Shown one piece after another: positions 16,101 to 20,736 of a DNA stretch of 20,736 nt (positions are counted from its first letter, which is position 1; each line of letters begins with the position of its first letter). The position numbers and the translations under genes were made by a program. Under the pieces are notes generated by a model, which did no database searches, had not been told where the DNA came from, and was given only the letters and a program-made list of their open reading frames with translations. Source of the stretch: Bacillota bacterium (GTDB lineage: Bacteria; Bacillota; Clostridia; Lachnospirales; Lachnospiraceae); NCBI GenBank assembly GCA_023419655.1, contig JAEZXP010000134.1:1-20736 (forward strand). The letters run 5' to 3'.

Positions 16101-16579
16101 TTTATCAGGAAGAGACCTACCGCCTGTCAAAAAAATTAAAAGGCTTCTCCTCCATCTGCTTTGTTCTGAATCAAAAGGTTCATATCAAAGGCTTTCGCTT
16201 TGAAAGGATTAATTCTGCGTTTGCCCTGAATTATGCTGCAGAAAGTAATCATATCTATGGCGACACCTATACGATAGCGGGAAATTATGTTACGGGAATC
16301 GGAAATAATGTATCTTTGGAATATCATCATATGGATTTTGGTGCTGCCGGTGTATCAAGACTGATTATCTTCGGCAAATCCAATATTGATAAAAACACCA
16401 TACACCTCCGGTTTTCGGGCGATGACGGTGATTCAGCGCAAATAATAGATGTGACTCAATCCGGCGGCTATGAAGAGCATGTCTTTGAGCTGAATAAGAT
16501 AACAGGTATGAACCATGTAACCTTTATCTTTCTGCCCGGATGTAATTTCGATTTCGGATGGTTCCGGTTTGAAAAATAG
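13151..16579 (+). CDS. GH2-family glycosidase, probably a beta-galactosidase, with C-terminal accessory domains
   Basis: 1142-aa glycoside hydrolase. The N-terminal sugar-binding jelly roll (1-165: DLPHDW, GSIGWYRK, GVYMDSYLYVNG, SGAGIYRSVWL) is followed by the GH2 immunoglobulin-like domain (to about 270) and the TIM barrel (RMKLNGVCEHHDLGALGAAF to about 600). The general acid/base is E380 in WSIGNEV and the nucleophile E459 in IYGSETAS, a usual spacing. A DUF4982-like and an Ig-like segment follow (about 600-760, LIDIRIFSNAPKVELQLNG). The C-terminal 200 residues hold two beta-rich repeats resembling CBM6-type modules (near 935-1030 and 1040-1142, each with a DFG...F-like strand and a closing WFRFE/GFRFER). 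There is no signal peptide, so it works in the cytoplasm. Beta-galactosidase fits a nearby galE; beta-glucuronidase or another GH2 activity is possible. Start ATG follows GTGGGGAAG and avoids the out-of-frame ATG at 13147. Confidence 0.92.
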   Translation: MNNKILFNDGWEFAKSSLDVTDSSVLDFMPVDLPHDWLIYNTLNLYEGSIGWYRKTFCPAEDTWQYLLYFEGVYMDSYLYVNGRLIGEWKYGYSSFEHDITHALRKGDNELLLKVIHQSPNSRWYSGAGIYRSVWLKTRARNHIVTDGIYVSAKETETKNLWKVEIDTEMLLREDARLTHTLLYDNRVIASGDSLVKAKDGSVTCELELMVESPLLWSPDTPHLYQLNTTLSIFTAEQKMELVEDLTQNTGFRTLLMDPDLGFMLNGTRMKLNGVCEHHDLGALGAAFNKVALRRRFQLLKDMGVNAVRTAHNMSAPELMDLADEMGLLVLSEAFDMWERPKTRYDYSRFFNEWAYADVKSWIMRDRNHPCLLLWSIGNEVYDTHAGERGLEIARMLMEYVHAFDPKENARVTFGSNYMPWENTQKCADLLKVAGYNYGDAYYHKHHKEYPDWIIYGSETASTVQSRGIYHFPFEKSILANDNEQCSSLGNCTTSWGAKSSEACILAERNAPFSMGQFIWTGFDYIGEPTPYHTKNSYFGQLDTATFKKDSYYIYQAAWTDYKKHPMVHILPYWDFNNGQLIDIRIFSNAPKVELQLNGAAIGTYDIDHAQGTQLAGWWKLPYEKGEIRAIAYDENGNIIATDIRRSFGDAKEIMLHADKRTMEADGLDLIFVEISMADADGNDVENANNRVFVKVSGAGRLIGLDNGDSTDYDSYKGLSRRLFNGKLMAIIASLAKPGSVLLEVSSAGMESKTLTLEALPCTDKLTGISAHMENKDYPIIMGHSDEIPLRKIELICRSERELNACKKDAEVHAVLHPDNASYTDLEWSIVNETGIPSTIAKVEPMGKKAILTAMGDGVFYLRCTSKNGTNKIKLMSQLEFTVTGLGTAYKDPYKFISSGLYDYSKGDLGNGNEKGVATGRDGETQVGFRDIDFGPIGSDLITLPIFALNDEKYFIQVWEGMPEEDGSELIGEVIYQKKSTWNVYQEETYRLSKKLKGFSSICFVLNQKVHIKGFRFERINSAFALNYAAESNHIYGDTYTIAGNYVTGIGNNVSLEYHHMDFGAAGVSRLIIFGKSNIDKNTIHLRFSGDDGDSAQIIDVTQSGGYEEHVFELNKITGMNHVTFIFLPGCNFDFGWFRFEK

Positions 16580-16590
16580 CCCTAAATACA

Positions 16591-16645
16591 ATAAGATTGG
16601 CCAAAAAGGTGCCCCCATACGGACGCACGTTTCAGCCAATCTTAT
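16591..16645 (+). terminator. Inverted repeat after the GH2 gene, possible terminator
   Basis: ATAAGATTGGC (16591-16601) and GCCAATCTTAT (16635-16645) form a perfect 11-bp stem with a 33-nt loop, 12 nt after the GH2 stop. The plus-strand tail CTTTATCTCTCT is only moderately T-rich. Farther on, AAAAAGGT (16603-16610) and ACCTTTTT (16710-16717) could give a second plus-strand terminator. Confidence 0.5.
16603..16628 (-). terminator. Terminator of the candidate small RNA
   Basis: On the minus strand GTGC (16628-16625) pairs with GCAC (16612-16609 region), with further TCC/GGG pairs above one G-G mismatch and a GTAT loop, followed by CTTTTT (16608-16603). Confidence 0.5.
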
Positions 16646-16712
16646 CTTTATCTCTCTACCCTCTCGCTCCCCCAGCTTCGTTCCTCTGGTTCATACCTTC
16701 TCCGTACTAACC
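16603..16712 (-). ncRNA. Candidate ~110-nt structured RNA of unknown family
   Basis: A strong promoter (16747..16719) fires into this stretch. The expected start near 16712 gives a purine-rich RNA with no credible ORF (only a 12-codon ATG frame at 16694..16656). Pairings seen on the minus strand are AGGT near the 5' end with ACCT near the 3' end; TACGGA (16706-16701) with TCCGTA (16623-16618); CCAG/CTGG as an internal hairpin (16689-16686 with 16675-16672); and a 3' hairpin GTGC...GCAC (16628-16610) followed by CTTTTT, an intrinsic terminator. It does not show the motifs of SRP RNA, 6S RNA, tmRNA or RNase P that I know. The 3' end is antisense to the GH2 3' untranslated region. Confidence 0.5.
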
Positions 16713-16718
16713 TTTTTC

Positions 16719-16747
16719 AGAGTAGCAAAATTTAACCGATTTGTCAA
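16719..16747 (-). promoter_or_regulatory. Strong promoter between galE and the GH2 gene
   Basis: On the minus strand TTGACA (16747..16742), exactly 17 bp, then TACTCT (16724..16719) with TGC just before it, an extended -10. No protein gene starts downstream on this strand, which is why a small RNA is proposed. Confidence 0.65.
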
Positions 16748-16793
16748 TACTTTTTGGTTTTTTTGATTATTTTTTATCATAATGCATAAAAAA

Positions 16794-17807
16794 CTAATTT
16801 TTATAGCCATTCGGATTCTTGCTCTGCCAGTTATAGGAATCCCTGCACATCTGCTCAATGCCTTTCTGGGCTTTCCATCCCAGTTCTCTTTCCGCCTTCG
16901 ACGGGTCAGCGTAAGATGTGGCAATATCTCCGGGCCTTCTGTCTGTTATAACATAAGGAAGCTTTTTGTTACAGGCCTTCTCATAGTTTTGAATAATTTC
17001 CAGCACACTGTAGCCCCTGCCGGTTCCCAGATTATAGATAACAAGACCGGGCTTATCCGTAAGCTTTTCAATGGCTTTAATATGACCCAGCGCTAAATCT
17101 ACCACATGGATATAATCTCTGACTCCGGTTCCGTCAGGCGTATCATAATCATTTCCGAATACATTCACCCGTTCCAGGATTCCCATCGCGACCTTGGCAA
17201 TATAAGGCACCAGATTATTGGGTATACCATTGGGGTCCTCGCCGATTTCTCCGCTCTCATGGGCCCCTATCGGATTAAAGTATCGTAAAATCGCAATATT
17301 CCACTCCTTGTCGGCAGCATACAGGTCCTTAAGGATTTCCTCAATCATCAGCTTGGTTCTTCCGTAAGGATTCGTCGCAGATGTAGAGAATTCCTCCGTT
17401 ACAGGCACTGTCTCAGGGTCTCCGTATACGGTGGCAGAGGACGAGAAAACCAGATTCTTCACGTTATACTTATCCATAACCTCCAGCAGATTCACTGTAC
17501 CCGCTATATTATTCTTAAAATATTTCAGGGGCATCATACAGGACTCCCCTACCGCTTTTAATCCTGCAAAATGAATAACCGCTTCAATTTGCTCATTACA
17601 GAATACACTTTCCAAGGCATCTTTATCAAGGATATCATTTTCGTAGAACTTAATATTTTTACCCGTGAGCTTTTCAACCCGGCTTATGGATTCCATACAG
17701 GAATTACTTAGATTATCTACGACTACAACCTCATATCCCGCATTCAGAAGCTCCAGATTCGTATGGCTTGCTATATAGCCTGCTCCTCCCGTAACCAAAA
17801 TCTTCAT
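16794..17807 (-). CDS. galE: UDP-glucose 4-epimerase
   Basis: Interconverts UDP-galactose and UDP-glucose with bound NAD, the last step of the Leloir route and also a source of UDP-Gal for surface glycans. Extended short-chain dehydrogenase fold: the NAD-binding motif is GGAGYIASHT (7-16), where the third glycine of GxxGxxG is Ala13; D31 binds the NAD ribose; catalytic S124 is in FSSSATVYGD and the YxxxK pair is Y148/K152. RYFNPIGAHESGEIGEDP and the GTGVRDYIHVVDLA block are classic GalE. The ATG at 17807 is chosen over the TTG at 17810 as it fits GGTGGTT upstream. 337 aa, normal. It is not in an operon with the GH2 gene but is convergent with it, which suggests separate control. Confidence 0.96.
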   Translation of the reverse strand: MKILVTGGAGYIASHTNLELLNAGYEVVVVDNLSNSCMESISRVEKLTGKNIKFYENDILDKDALESVFCNEQIEAVIHFAGLKAVGESCMMPLKYFKNNIAGTVNLLEVMDKYNVKNLVFSSSATVYGDPETVPVTEEFSTSATNPYGRTKLMIEEILKDLYAADKEWNIAILRYFNPIGAHESGEIGEDPNGIPNNLVPYIAKVAMGILERVNVFGNDYDTPDGTGVRDYIHVVDLALGHIKAIEKLTDKPGLVIYNLGTGRGYSVLEIIQNYEKACNKKLPYVITDRRPGDIATSYADPSKAERELGWKAQKGIEQMCRDSYNWQSKNPNGYKN

Positions 17808-17842
17808 CAATAACCACCATGCCTTTCTCCGATATCCGTTTT

Positions 17843-17871
17843 ATCATACCGTATATTTCCATGTTTTGCAA
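17843..17871 (-). promoter_or_regulatory. Promoter of galE
   Basis: On the minus strand TTGCAA (17871..17866), a 17-bp spacer and TATGAT (17848..17843), about 36 bp before the galE ATG. The -35 matches 4 of 6 and the -10 5 of 6. Confidence 0.6.
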
Positions 17872-17896
17872 CAATAACTATTTAGCGGGCAATACC

Positions 17897-17995
17897 TCAA
17901 AACCCTGTGTACTCTTCTTCGTACCGTTCACAATACATCTTATCCAATACAGAATAAAATTCATCCTTGCTTAATAGGCCTATTATATTGTATTC
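17897..17995 (-). pseudogene. Short protein-like reading frame without a start codon
   Basis: A 32-codon open frame between two stops reads as plausible protein (…LLSKDEFYSVLDKMYCERYE…, ending EEYTGF) but has no ATG/GTG and only an internal TTG. It overlaps the 5' region of the next plus-strand gene. It could be the remains of a gene that once stood upstream of galE, or chance. I do not recognise it. Confidence 0.25.
17972..17985. promoter_or_regulatory. 14-bp perfect palindrome upstream of the 18019 gene
   Basis: TAATAGGCCTATTA is a perfect palindrome about 34 bp before the start codon. It would lie in the spacer of a weak plus-strand promoter, TTGCTT (17967-17972) and TATTCT (17991-17996). 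Possibly an operator, perhaps for the protein itself, which has a winged-helix-like end. Confidence 0.35.
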
Positions 17996-18018
17996 TTATA
18001 TCTAGGAGGAGAAGGGAT

Positions 18019-18756
18019 ATGGACCAACAATTGTTTCACCAAGTATGTGACGAGGTCATTGGCCGGGAGCAGGGCTTAATGGGCATCGGAACCCTGAGTG
18101 AAAAAACCGTACATTCTGTTCTGAAGAATTATTATGAAGCGGATGAAATGAATCACGAAATTAAAATCGACGGCTTTGTAGCGGATATCTGCAACGGACA
18201 GGATATCATCGAGATACAGACTCGAAGCTTTGACCGGCTAAGAAGGAAGCTCTCTGTATTCTTAGAGCATTTTCCTGTTACAGTCGTCTATCCAATTCCC
18301 TATATCAAATGGATACGGTGGGTAAATCCTCAGACGGGAGAAATCTCCAAGCCAAGACGCTCTCCTAAAAAAGGTACACCCTATACGATATTCCCCGAGC
18401 TTTATAAGATAAAGGATTACCTTACAAAGCCTAATTTAAGGTTTAAAATTGTTCTGCTGAACATAGAGGAGTACCGGGCCTTAGATGGATGGAGCGAGGA
18501 TAAGAAGAAAGGCTCCACCCGTATTGACCGTATTCCCACAGACCTTATACAGGAGTTCTATCTATCCGAACCTAAGGATTATGGGCTTCTTATCCCGGAG
18601 ACCCTTGGAGAAGAATTTACCTCAAAGGATTATAGGAAGGCAACCGGCCTTTCGAACGGAGCTTCTGTCACTGCCGTACATGTACTGAATTATATCGGCA
18701 GTATCGAGCGAATCGGGAAGAAAGGGCGCTCCTATCTATACACCAGAAAATCGTAA
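18019..18756 (+). CDS. Unrecognised protein with PD-(D/E)xK-like motif and C-terminal winged-helix-like segment
   Basis: I cannot name a family with certainty. The 245-aa protein is soluble with no signal. Near the N-terminus is a segment with the look of a PD-(D/E)xK nuclease core: acidic residues in the first helix (TLSEKTVHSVLKNYYE, 26-41), then KIDGFVADIC (D51, D56) followed by a beta strand IIEIQTRSF with E65-x-Q67, then a basic helix DRLRRKLSVFLEH. A Gln instead of Lys is tolerated in some families. The middle is basic (KPRRSPKKGT, 111-120). The last 48 residues (EEFTSKDYRKATGL... GRSYLYTRK) read as a winged helix-turn-helix. It may be a DNA-binding protein with a nuclease-derived domain. 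Start ATG is supported by AGGAGGAGAAGGG. The S1-protein gene follows 95 bp later on the same strand. Confidence 0.75.
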   Translation: MDQQLFHQVCDEVIGREQGLMGIGTLSEKTVHSVLKNYYEADEMNHEIKIDGFVADICNGQDIIEIQTRSFDRLRRKLSVFLEHFPVTVVYPIPYIKWIRWVNPQTGEISKPRRSPKKGTPYTIFPELYKIKDYLTKPNLRFKIVLLNIEEYRALDGWSEDKKKGSTRIDRIPTDLIQEFYLSEPKDYGLLIPETLGEEFTSKDYRKATGLSNGASVTAVHVLNYIGSIERIGKKGRSYLYTRKS

Positions 18757-18773
18757 GATTTAAAACAACGGCA

Positions 18774-18787
18774 AGCGGCAGACCGCT
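18774..18787 (+). other. Small hairpin after the 18019 gene
   Basis: AGCGG (18774-18778) and CCGCT (18783-18787) enclose CAGA. It is followed by CGTCTTATG, so it is a poor terminator; the gene pair may be partly cotranscribed. Confidence 0.3.
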
Positions 18788-18810
18788 CGTCTTATGTTAA
18801 TAATAAAAAA

Positions 18811-18851
18811 GGAGGTATAGGGGCGTATACCTACACCCCTGCTAAACAGTC
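18811..18851 (+). promoter_or_regulatory. Structured leader of the S1-protein gene with a displaced Shine-Dalgarno
   Basis: The only strong ribosome binding site, GGAGG (18811-18815), is 36 nt from the ATG, far beyond the usual spacing. AGGTATA (18813-18819) pairs perfectly with TATACCT (18826-18832), hiding half of the site. An alternative stem AGGGG/CCCCT (18819-18823/18836-18840) would instead free the site and bring it nearer to the ATG. There is an in-frame stop (18843-18845), so no upstream start extends the gene. The two exclusive folds suggest translational control. Confidence 0.5.
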
Positions 18852-19907
18852 ATGAGTACAGAAAATACAACCAATATGGAAGACCAGAAAGAATTAGAAG
18901 CTGCTGTGGATAACAAGCAACAAGATGCTGCCACTGACAGCCAGGAACAGGATGCTGTCATGGACAACAAGGATACCGCAGATGTTGAAAGTGCTACCGA
19001 GGATATCCCTTCGATGGATGCTTTTAAGGACCAGATTGAAAGCTCTTTCAAAAAGATTGCAGAGGGTGACCTCTTAAAGGGTACTGTAATCGGTATATCA
19101 GACACCGAGGTTATACTGGATTTAAGATATTATACCGAGGGAATTATCAAGCTGGAAGAGTTAAGCAATGACCCCTCCTTCTCCATAAAATACGATGTTA
19201 CCTTGGGAGAAGAGATATCCGGTGTTGTTCTGCGTGAGGATGATGGACAGGGTAATATCCTCTTATCAAAGAAACGGGCAGATGACATCCTTGCATGGGA
19301 TAGGCTTTGCGAAGATATGGAGGCTAAAACCAAGGTACAAGTCAAGATATCACAGGCAGTAAGGGGCGGTGTTGTTGCATATCTTTATGGTATCCGTGCT
19401 TTTATTCCTGCGTCACAATTGTCTTTGGAATATGTGGAAAACTTGGAGACCTGGGTTGGAAAGACGATAGAAGCGGTTATAATCACTGCTGATAAAGAGG
19501 AGCGAAAGCTGGTGCTTTCCGGAAAAGAAGTCGAGCTGGAGAATGCCGACAAAAAAAGAGCAAGCAAGATATCAAAGCTTACCCGCGGCACGGTGACAAC
19601 CGGAACCGTAGAAAAAATAATGCCTTACGGCGCCTTTGTAAATATTGGAGAAGGCCTGTCCGGTCTGCTTCATATATCTCAAATCAGTGAAAGGAGAATC
19701 AAATCTCCGAATGAGGTTATTAAAGAGGGCGAGACGGTAACGGTTCAGATAACCGATATAAGAGACGGTAAAATCAGCTTAAGTATGAAGGCGGTTGCAG
19801 AAAAGGATAATGCGGTCGCAGATGCTACCGATGTTCCTTCCTCCTATCAATCTGACCCGGATGTAACCACAAGCCTTGCCTCGCTGTTGAAAAACATTAA
19901 ATTATAA
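18852..19907 (+). CDS. S1-domain RNA-binding protein (ribosomal protein S1-like)
   Basis: 351-aa cytoplasmic RNA-binding protein with three S1 (OB-fold) domains after an acidic, Gln-rich disordered N-terminus (1-58). The domains are at about 70-142 (GDLLKGTVIGISDTEVILDL), 155-227 (weaker, RGGVVAYLYGIRAFIPASQL) and 243-318 (ISKLTRGTVTTGTVEKIMPYGAFV... GLLHISQIS), the third the most canonical. This matches the short S1-like proteins of Firmicutes, which in Clostridia are often fused to IspH; here there is no IspH part. The role is probably in mRNA binding at the ribosome or in RNA turnover. The family usually has four domains in the IspH-fused form, so three is short but not broken. The ATG at 18852 is the first in-frame start after an in-frame stop. 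Terminated by the large hairpin at 19940-19994. Confidence 0.88.
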   Translation: MSTENTTNMEDQKELEAAVDNKQQDAATDSQEQDAVMDNKDTADVESATEDIPSMDAFKDQIESSFKKIAEGDLLKGTVIGISDTEVILDLRYYTEGIIKLEELSNDPSFSIKYDVTLGEEISGVVLREDDGQGNILLSKKRADDILAWDRLCEDMEAKTKVQVKISQAVRGGVVAYLYGIRAFIPASQLSLEYVENLETWVGKTIEAVIITADKEERKLVLSGKEVELENADKKRASKISKLTRGTVTTGTVEKIMPYGAFVNIGEGLSGLLHISQISERRIKSPNEVIKEGETVTVQITDIRDGKISLSMKAVAEKDNAVADATDVPSSYQSDPDVTTSLASLLKNIKL

Positions 19908-19939
19908 GCCGCATGACATAACACAATTTCATATAAAAT

Positions 19940-19994
19940 AAAGACTCCCTTATGGTAAATCGTACAACGACTATCCATCCGCAAGGGAGTCTTT
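19940..19994. terminator. Bidirectional terminator between convergent genes
   Basis: AAAGACTCCCTT (19940-19951) and AAGGGAGTCTTT (19983-19994) form a perfect 12-bp stem; the loop carries a further ATGG/CCAT stem. T/A runs on both sides fit termination of the S1 gene (plus) and of the membrane-protein gene (minus). Confidence 0.85.
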
Positions 19995-20017
19995 CTATGT
20001 GAAGATAATTATACCTT

Positions 20018-20623
20018 TTAAAAATATATGTAATCCATCAGATACAGAATAATAAAAGCCAGTGCTCCGAGGCCGATAAGCTGCATTACAAATAACAGCC
20101 ACAAAAACCCCCGGTTCCCTCCAACCTTCTTTTGCAGCTTTAGATGGCTCTCCTGGATTTCCGCCAGCTTTGTGCTGCTTTGATTTATCATCTGATGCTG
20201 CATCTCGGACAGCGTCGACGTCAGATTATTTATCAGCCTCTTATCCATCTCTTCCAATCTGTAATTCGTCTCAATCATCGTCGCCGTCAGGCTCTCTATC
20301 TGGTCTAATACCTTTTTCCCCTGATTAAAAGCTTCCTCGTTTTGCTCCTCTAACAAGCTGTCGTCCTTCTCCCTTATCTCTTCCAGAAGCATCAGTATCT
20401 CTTCGCTCTGATTTTTTATCTGAGATAATTGCATGGCGGTCTGAACAGGGGATGTCTGACCGCTCCCCGGGTGAATTTCCACCAAACTAAGCCTTTGTAT
20501 GTATTCTTCCATACACTGCTTATACATCTTTAATATTTCTTTATATTGTTCCAGCTGTCTATTCGTTCTGTCCCTGATATTGTCTTGGCTCTCCTTGTTC
20601 TTAGATAAAGGAAATAGACTCAT
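20018..20623 (-). CDS. Coiled-coil protein with a C-terminal membrane anchor
   Basis: I do not recognise a family. 201 aa: mostly charged helix with heptad-like spacing (about 20-165, e.g. SEEILMLLEEIREKDDSLLEEQ and RLEEMDKRLINNLTSTLSEM), broken by a short Gly/Ser/Pro segment near 52-60 (HPGSGQTSP). One hydrophobic segment at the very end (about 173-197, FLWLLFVMQLIGLGALAFII) is followed by a short Tyr-rich tail. It would be tail-anchored, with the coil in the cytoplasm. It could scaffold or space an envelope complex. ATG start with AGGAGGG upstream. It begins 21 bp after the stop of the partial gene at the window edge, so the two are probably an operon. Confidence 0.8.
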   Translation of the reverse strand: MSLFPLSKNKESQDNIRDRTNRQLEQYKEILKMYKQCMEEYIQRLSLVEIHPGSGQTSPVQTAMQLSQIKNQSEEILMLLEEIREKDDSLLEEQNEEAFNQGKKVLDQIESLTATMIETNYRLEEMDKRLINNLTSTLSEMQHQMINQSSTKLAEIQESHLKLQKKVGGNRGFLWLLFVMQLIGLGALAFIILYLMDYIYF

Positions 20624-20644
20624 TCGTACCCTCCTCTAACCGTA

Positions 20645-20734
20645 TTATACTCCAAATCCCAGAAGCATTCGGTTTTTTCCTGATTTTTTCTTCTCCTTTT
20701 TATCCTTTTTAGAATCATCCTTAGCATGTTCCTC
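20645..20734 (-). CDS. 3' end of a gene cut by the window edge, Lys-rich C-terminus
   Basis: An open frame runs in from the right edge and stops with TAA at 20647..20645. The visible 29 residues are a charged Lys/Asp/Glu tail (KDDSKKDKKEKKKSG) ending in NRMLLGFGV. Another frame is also open and would overlap the next gene by ATGA, but it reads less like protein. Identity cannot be judged from this fragment. Confidence 0.5.
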   Translation of the reverse strand, partial: EEHAKDDSKKDKKEKKKSGKNRMLLGFGV

Positions 20735-20736
20735 AT

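Noticed and set aside
16656..16694. 12-codon ATG frame inside the candidate RNA
   Set aside because: Short, Gly/Arg-rich, ribosome site too close to the ATG; more likely chance in a purine-rich stretch.
16603..16712. Candidate RNA taken as SRP RNA, 6S RNA or a riboswitch
   Set aside because: The SRP apical loop sequence and the large 6S central bubble are absent, and no gene follows on the same strand for a riboswitch to control.
16771..16793. A/T-rich inverted repeat after galE as its terminator
   Set aside because: The arms are only A/T and no U tract follows on the minus strand; too weak to call.
18817..18854. Upstream small ORF ending in TGA that overlaps the S1 ATG
   Set aside because: It would have to start at ATA with almost no spacing from the GGAGG; no normal start codon is present.
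1..20736. CRISPR array, tRNA or rRNA genes, transposase or phage genes
   Set aside because: No regularly spaced repeats, cloverleaf sequences, rRNA blocks or recognisable mobile-element proteins were seen.

Overview
The window looks like a chromosomal segment of an anaerobic Firmicute of the Lachnospiraceae type (Clostridia). This rests on moderate-to-low GC, strong AGGAGG-type ribosome binding sites, a methionyl-tRNA synthetase behind a T-box leader, TTGACA/TATAAT promoters, and lipoproteins with Lachnospiraceae-like Pro/Thr linkers. No rRNA, tRNA, CRISPR array, phage gene or recognisable transposase was seen. The organism call is inference from gene content, not from a search.

Layout. 1-250: short intergenic stretch with three successive hairpins, the last being the terminator of the first gene pair. 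251-2024 (minus): a VanS-like histidine kinase and VanR-like response regulator. 2118-4592 (minus): metG with a T-box leader and consensus promoter; a palindromic repeat-like element sits between the leader terminator and the start codon. 4628-5983 (minus): an AT-rich two-gene unit encoding a secreted matrixin-like metalloprotease and a membrane-anchored protein of unknown function, with a perfect consensus promoter and a strong terminator. 6133-8244 (plus): a large lipoprotein fusing a DUF4846-like region to a CapA-type metallophosphatase. 8313-10490 (minus): a HelD-like superfamily 1 helicase. 10664-16579: a carbohydrate locus with an AraC-family regulator (minus) divergent from a sugar-binding lipoprotein and a large GH2 glycosidase (plus). 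16794-17807 (minus): galE. 18019-19907 (plus): an unrecognised protein with a nuclease-like motif and a C-terminal winged-helix-like segment, then a three-domain S1 RNA-binding protein. 20018-20734 (minus): a coiled-coil membrane protein and the 3' end of another gene.

How the parts fit. The AraC regulator probably senses a sugar and controls the divergent SBP-GH2 unit. The two promoters face each other across a perfect 11-bp inverted repeat, with both -10 boxes inside it. The SBP would capture an oligosaccharide (its permeases are not in the window), the GH2 enzyme would cleave a beta-galactoside-type bond, and GalE would move galactose into the UDP-glucose pool.

The most unusual signals are non-coding. 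(i) A strong minus-strand promoter followed by a roughly 110-nt structured candidate RNA lies between GH2 and galE (16603-16747). (ii) A possible roughly 55-nt RNA lies at 10558-10647. (iii) The S1 gene has its Shine-Dalgarno inside a hairpin more than 30 nt from the ATG. None of these matches an RNA family I can name.
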